Below are positions 60,599 through 64,000 of a stretch of 64,000 nucleotides of DNA, piece by piece. Both the position numbers and the translations under genes were made by a program. Origin of the DNA: Symbiodinium natans (lineage: Eukaryota; Sar; Dinophyceae; Suessiales; Symbiodiniaceae); contig CAJNDS010000990.1 of assembly GCA_905221605.1 (NCBI GenBank), positions 222,501-286,500 of the forward strand. Direction: 5' to 3'. Below the pieces are notes generated by a model. The model made no database searches. It saw only the letters and a program-made list of their open reading frames with translations, and was not told the DNA's origin. Position 1 is the first letter of the stretch; each line of letters opens with the position of its first letter.

Positions 60599-61214
60599 CT
60601 CAGAGAAGTCAGTTGTCGGGATCTATCGCCTTGGGTGCTCTAGACGACGGAACATGGGCTATGCGGCTATCCCCACATGTTCCCTGCTGCTTTAGGTCTT
60701 GGATGCTTGGGGACACCCCTTCAGGCGAAGGTTTGAGGGACCACCGGTGGTATAAGGAACTCGTGACTGGGCCTCTCACTGCAAAAAAGTTGTATGGGTT
60801 CATAGGTTAGGGCCCATAGATTTTTATAGCTTCCTCCGAATTCACCCCAGTCTAGGATTTTGGGTTCGGGCAGGTAGGTACGTCAAGCTCATCCAGGTAG
60901 TTAGAAGGAAGCCAGTTTCAAAGCAAAACGTCTCCATCCCGCACTGGCCAACACACAGCCGCAAAAACGGCGACCCTGAAACATAAATCGAAACCCCAAA
61001 CATAACGGCCCGCCTCCTCGAACAGCAGCATGCTGTAAGATCACTCTAGCGACGTGCCCGCATTCCAGAGTAGAGGGTAGCTAGGGTGGGGAGGTAGTCT
61101 AGGACCCCATAACAGCACTCAAAAACCCCACATCCGCCACTAAACCCTCAACCATCACCCTGAATCCTAAACCCTAACAAAAAACCGCAACCCTCAACCA
61201 TCTAAATCCTAAAC

Positions 61215-61300
61215 CCTAAGCCCTAGGATCCTAGGATCAGGGGCGCTGGCTCTTCACAGTCGGCTTTCTCTTCGCCGTACCTGACCCAGGGGCCATTTTG
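61215..61300 (-). CDS. Exon, frame ambiguous
   Basis: Either MAPGSGTAKRKPTVKSQRP with a TGA stop (a complete 19-residue basic reading) or, after GGGTCAG|G, YGEEKADCEEPAPLILG. Only one can be right. Confidence 0.35.
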
Positions 61301-61403
61301 CGTAGGGTTCAAGGTGTAGGGTTTAGGGTTTAGGGTTCAAGGTGTAGGGTTGCCAATACCCTAGCCCAAAACAGGTTAACCTTTTTGTGGGGGCAAAGTG
61401 GAC

Positions 61404-61464
61404 CAAGGTCTGCTGCAAGCTTTACAGCTTCTGCCAGCCGTGCTTCCACCACTTGTATGATGCC
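61404..61464 (-). CDS. Internal exon, helical
   Basis: CAGCAAAG|GGC, then GIIQVVEARLAEAVKLAADL plus one base to GTCCAC. Amphipathic helix, unknown protein. Confidence 0.57.
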
Positions 61465-61855
61465 CTTTGCTGTGTGTTGCAACCCTAAACCCAAAACCCT
61501 AAGCCCTAAACCTCAAAAAGGCCAAAACCCTGAACCCTAACCCCCGAAACCCCCCAAACCCAAAACCCTAAGGGGGTTGGTGGGCCCAGCAGGGGGGGCG
61601 GGGTGGGGTTTGGGGTGCTTTGTGTTTGGGTGCTTTGGGCTTAGGGTTGCGGGTTTAGGGTTTAGGTTTAGGGTTTAGGGTGCTTTGGGGTGGTTTGGGT
61701 TCTGGGTAGCGTGCCGAGAGGTTGAGGGCTTATAAGTGCTACTACTTCCGATGAGTCAGACCCTCACCCCCTGAGCTCAGAGGATGAGAGCCCCATAAGG
61801 CTTAGCACACCGAGGGCAGCCCCTAAACCCCAAACCTTTACCCTAAACCCTAAAC

Positions 61856-61974
61856 CCTCAACCCTAAAACCCCAGGGCTCACATGAGCTGCATGAAGGCA
61901 TCGGGCCCTAAACCCTAAACCCTCAACCCTAAAACCCCAGGGCTCACATGAGCTGCATGAAGGCATCGGGCCCG
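61856..61974. repeat. 63-bp tandem duplication covering a gene end
   Basis: The segment AACCCTCAACCCTAAAACCC...CACATGAGCTGCATGAAGGC...TCGGGCC occurs twice back to back, so the last codons and stop of the adjacent minus-strand gene exist in two copies. Confidence 0.88.
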
Positions 61975-62537
61975 CCAAAGCTGCCGTGGACCTGGCAGGG
62001 GCTTTTGTGGGGGGAGGGGGGGGCGGGGGGGGAAGAGGGGGGGATTTCTGAGACCGTTAAGTAGGGGCCTAGGATTTGGGGGTTAGGGCAGGGCGCTTCC
62101 ATCTCATTCCCAAAGTGGCCCACGAAGTCTTGACAAGGACCCCCACGCCTTGTCAAGTATCCGCTTGGCGGCCGCCACGTGCTCGAAGTCCACGGAGGAG
62201 TTTTCCTAGAAGGGCTCTCAGCTGGAAAATACATCATATTTGGGAGGCCTGACTTAGAATGTGTGTGTGTGTGTATGTGTTTTTGTTTGGGGCGGGGGTG
62301 GCTTTCGTCTTGGTAGCCCAGTCTGACTCAGCAACCATGTTGACATTAGGGCACCCCGTTTTGGGTTGGTTGTTTTCTCGGAGGGAACCTTGAACCAACA
62401 AGAAGGGAAAAAGGCCACCACAGGGCTACCAAGTCATAGTGAATACTTGAGGATTGCAAGGGAAGACTCTTGGAAACCATTTCGGCCGCTTCGGCCACCT
62501 CAGGAACCACAAACATCCACCTGCGCACCCTGAACAT
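61944..62537 (-). CDS. Three-exon gene, element C3 in the first intron
   Basis: Exon 1 62430-62537 (or from CGCAG|G at 62522) reads RRWMFVVPEVAEAAEMVSKS, LPLQSSSIHYDL and ends TTG|GTAGCC at the edge of C3. Exon 2 62149-62205 (CTTCTAG|G) reads ENSSVDFEHVAAAKRILDK and meets GCGTGG, a possible GC donor. Exon 3 61944-61991 (CTGCCAG|G) reads VHGSFGGPDAFMQLM and TGA. All junctions are phase 0. Helical, no family recognised. Confidence 0.6.
62309..62433 (-). mobile_element. Introner-like element, family C copy 3
   Basis: CTTGGTAGCCCAGTCTGACT ... CAGGGCTACCAAG. On the minus strand its end gives the GTAGCC donor of exon 1 above. Confidence 0.88.
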
Positions 62538-62699
62538 ACCCCTAAGATACCAACAAAACCTTCTACGAACCCCAGGGCTTAGGGCTTAGGGTTTAGGGTT
62601 TAGGGTTTAGGGTTTAGGGTACTCCTCTCAGTGTTCGGAGACACCCCGCTTGGTTCCTGAGAAGGGTTCAGCGTCTGATGGACTGGGGGTTCCCTTTAG

Positions 62700-62870
62700 A
62701 GCCCTAAGGAGTTTAGGGCTCTTGGGGTTCTTATGGGTTCTTATTGGTACTTAGGGCTCTTAGGGCTCTTATGGGCCCATGGGCTCTTAGGCTCTTAGGG
62801 CTCTTATGGGCTCTTATGGGCTCATGGGGTCTTTCTTGGGGTTCTTAGGGTTCTAGGGCTCTTGGGCTTC
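62700..62870. repeat. GGGCTCTTATG tandem repeats
   Basis: Repeated GGGCTCTTAGG / GGGCTCTTATG / GGTTCTTATGG units of 9-11 bp. Non-coding. Confidence 0.85.
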
Positions 62871-62975
62871 TGAGGCTACACCTAAGAACCCTAAACCGCC
62901 AAGTCTAGAGCAGGGACCCTGAGCTGCCAACCTGCGTTACGGACTCGGAGCTTCGCGCGGGTGAAGGGTTTACTT

Positions 62976-63112
62976 GAAGGTTCATGATACTTATTAAACA
63001 GCTATAACTACAGTTATGACTGTACTTATAACCAGGGCACTTAATGGGCTTAGAAGATCTTAGAAGTGGGTTATGAGTACACTTAGAATGGGTTTATAAG
63101 TACCATGAACCT
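62976..63112. mobile_element. Inverted-repeat element K
   Basis: GGTTCATGATACTTATTAAA and TTTATAAGTACCATGAACC are inverted ends around AT-rich palindromic DNA. GT-AG reads possible on both strands (GTTCAT...CTTCAAG or CTCCGAG). Single copy here. Confidence 0.7.
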
Positions 63113-63350
63113 CCGAGTAGGTTCCCTAGGCTACACATCGCTGGCCCTAACCGTAGCTTCAGAATTTGGCTGCAGAGCTCGGAGCTTCAATTCGCCCAAA
63201 ACCCAAAACCCTAAACCCTAAAATCTAAACCCTAAACCCTAAACCCTGTTTGTGTTTTGTATTTCAGTTAGATCAGGGTTTTTAAAATGTTTAACCCTAA
63301 ACCCTAAGCCCTAAGCCCTAAACCCTATAAACCCCAAACCAGCCCCAAAC

Positions 63351-63430
63351 CCTAGCGCTCGCGGCCAGCTCGGGTCCTCGAAGGCCTTGGACACCACCTC
63401 GTCCGAGAAGGCATAGGTGAACTTGGGTGC
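63351..63430 (-). CDS. Internal exon
   Basis: AGCCTCGCAG|GCA, then APKFTYAFSDEVVSKAFEDP, SWPRAL plus two bases, ending at GTTTGG. One of the clearest exons in the window: exact phase, strong splice signals, normal composition. Not recognised. Confidence 0.62.
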
Positions 63431-63895
63431 CTGCGAGGCTTAGGGCTTAGGGCTTAGGGTTTAGGGTTTAGGGTTTAGGGTTGTTTAAGGTTTAGGGTTT
63501 AGGGTCTAGGGTTTAGGGTGTAGGGTTTAGGGTTTAAGGTTTAGGGAGACACACAGCGGGCTTCTGCGGCTGGGGGGTTTAGAGGGGTTTCGGGGATGTC
63601 CAGCTTTGGGGGGTTCTGGGGTTTTGGGCTTTGGGGATTGAAGTACGTATGACTTATAGGGCTCAGGCCGAGGGCCTGGGTTTAGAATTACAGGGGTTTA
63701 AGGATTGCGGCTTGGGGTTCAGGTACGCGCATGTTGGTTTAAGCTTTGGTCGCCCCCCGGCCCCATGAAACACGATTATCCCATCCTACCCAAGCCCCGG
63801 ACAAAGCCACAGCAGAGGCCCATCTTGGACTGAAAGCCCTATTCAAGCTCTAAAAATATTCCTATAGGCCTCGAAACCCTGAAGGGCGATTTGCA

Positions 63896-63992
63896 GCTTG
63901 GGATGTTCCCCCTAACCAGCCAGTAAGGGGAAAATGTTGTCGCCACCCGCCTCCTGACAGTCGCTCGCGAAGAACGCCTCCATAGCCTCTGC
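63896..63992 (-). CDS. Exon split by element A7 (runs past window edge possibly)
   Basis: TTGAACAG then EAMEAFFASDCQEA plus one base to GTGGCG. Removing 63897-63946 completes Ala and continues ANRPSGFRGL then TAG (63896 leftward to about 63865). Splice phase fits. The 5' part of the gene is beyond the window. Confidence 0.52.
63897..63946 (-). mobile_element. Introner-like element, family A copy 7, shortened
   Basis: Only 50 nt: GTGGCGACAACATTTTCCCC ... GGGGGAACATCCCAAG. The internal AGTCCTTAA repeats are lost but both splice-bearing ends remain. Confidence 0.75.
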
Positions 63993-64000
63993 TGTTCAAG

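Noticed and set aside
1-64000. tRNA, rRNA, snRNA or riboswitch genes
   Set aside because: I saw no tRNA-like cloverleaf, rRNA core sequence or spliced-leader motif by eye; a covariance-model search would be needed to exclude them.

Overview
The window is nuclear DNA of a eukaryotic protist, most likely a dinoflagellate alga. Four things point there. (1) Plant/alveolate-type telomere repeats (TTTAGGG/CCCTAAA) are scattered through most of the 64 kb as long arrays and degenerate runs. (2) Coding sequence comes in very small exons (mostly 35-120 bp) that read sensibly only after removing introns. Many acceptors are AG followed by G, and some donors appear to be GC or GA rather than GT, a splice usage reported for Symbiodinium-type genomes. 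(3) Several families of short inverted-repeat elements sit exactly where introns must be (introner-like elements). (4) One translated fragment resembles a dinoflagellate Copia-type gag. The organism call is inference. There is no rRNA, tRNA, CRISPR array or bacterial-style operon that I can see.

Layout. 1-17 kb: telomere-repeat-rich DNA with islands of coding sequence, mostly on the minus strand. These include a two-exon BTB-type gene (699-2470), a gag-like remnant (9651-10010) and many single exons. 17.1-19.5 kb: a 1.2 kb imperfect tandem duplication. 19.5-24.4 kb: a lower-GC island with almost no TTTAGGG, holding a lysine-rich multi-exon minus-strand gene with ordinary GT-AG introns. 24.57-26.4 kb: a ~115-bp satellite. 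26.6-26.8 kb: a small motif cluster. 26.94-30.54 kb: an AT-rich array of TTTAAATAATTTAAAT-type palindromes with GC-rich cores. 30.7-64 kb: telomere-repeat/introner landscape again, with dozens of exons, mostly minus strand.

The best identified gene is a CYTH-family thiamine-triphosphatase-like gene on the minus strand (about 54.05 down to 50.22 kb), with at least six exons and the EVERK catalytic signature in exon 1. Most other exons encode proteins I cannot name.

The main discovery is that at least six inverted-repeat families of 80-130 bp (called A, C, D, E, F and I here) coincide with introns. Removing them joins flanking peptides in frame (for example at 46590-46721, 47763-47883, 56442-56542, 34721-34821, 54465-54559 and 63897-63946). 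Telomere repeats also fill introns and directly supply splice signals (G|GTTTAG donors, TTTAG| acceptors). The window therefore looks like a record of intron gain by several transposon families plus telomere-like DNA. Gene models here are read by eye; exons are reported where reading frame, splice signals and phase agree. Because GC-rich exons are often open on both strands, strand calls for isolated exons carry real uncertainty.
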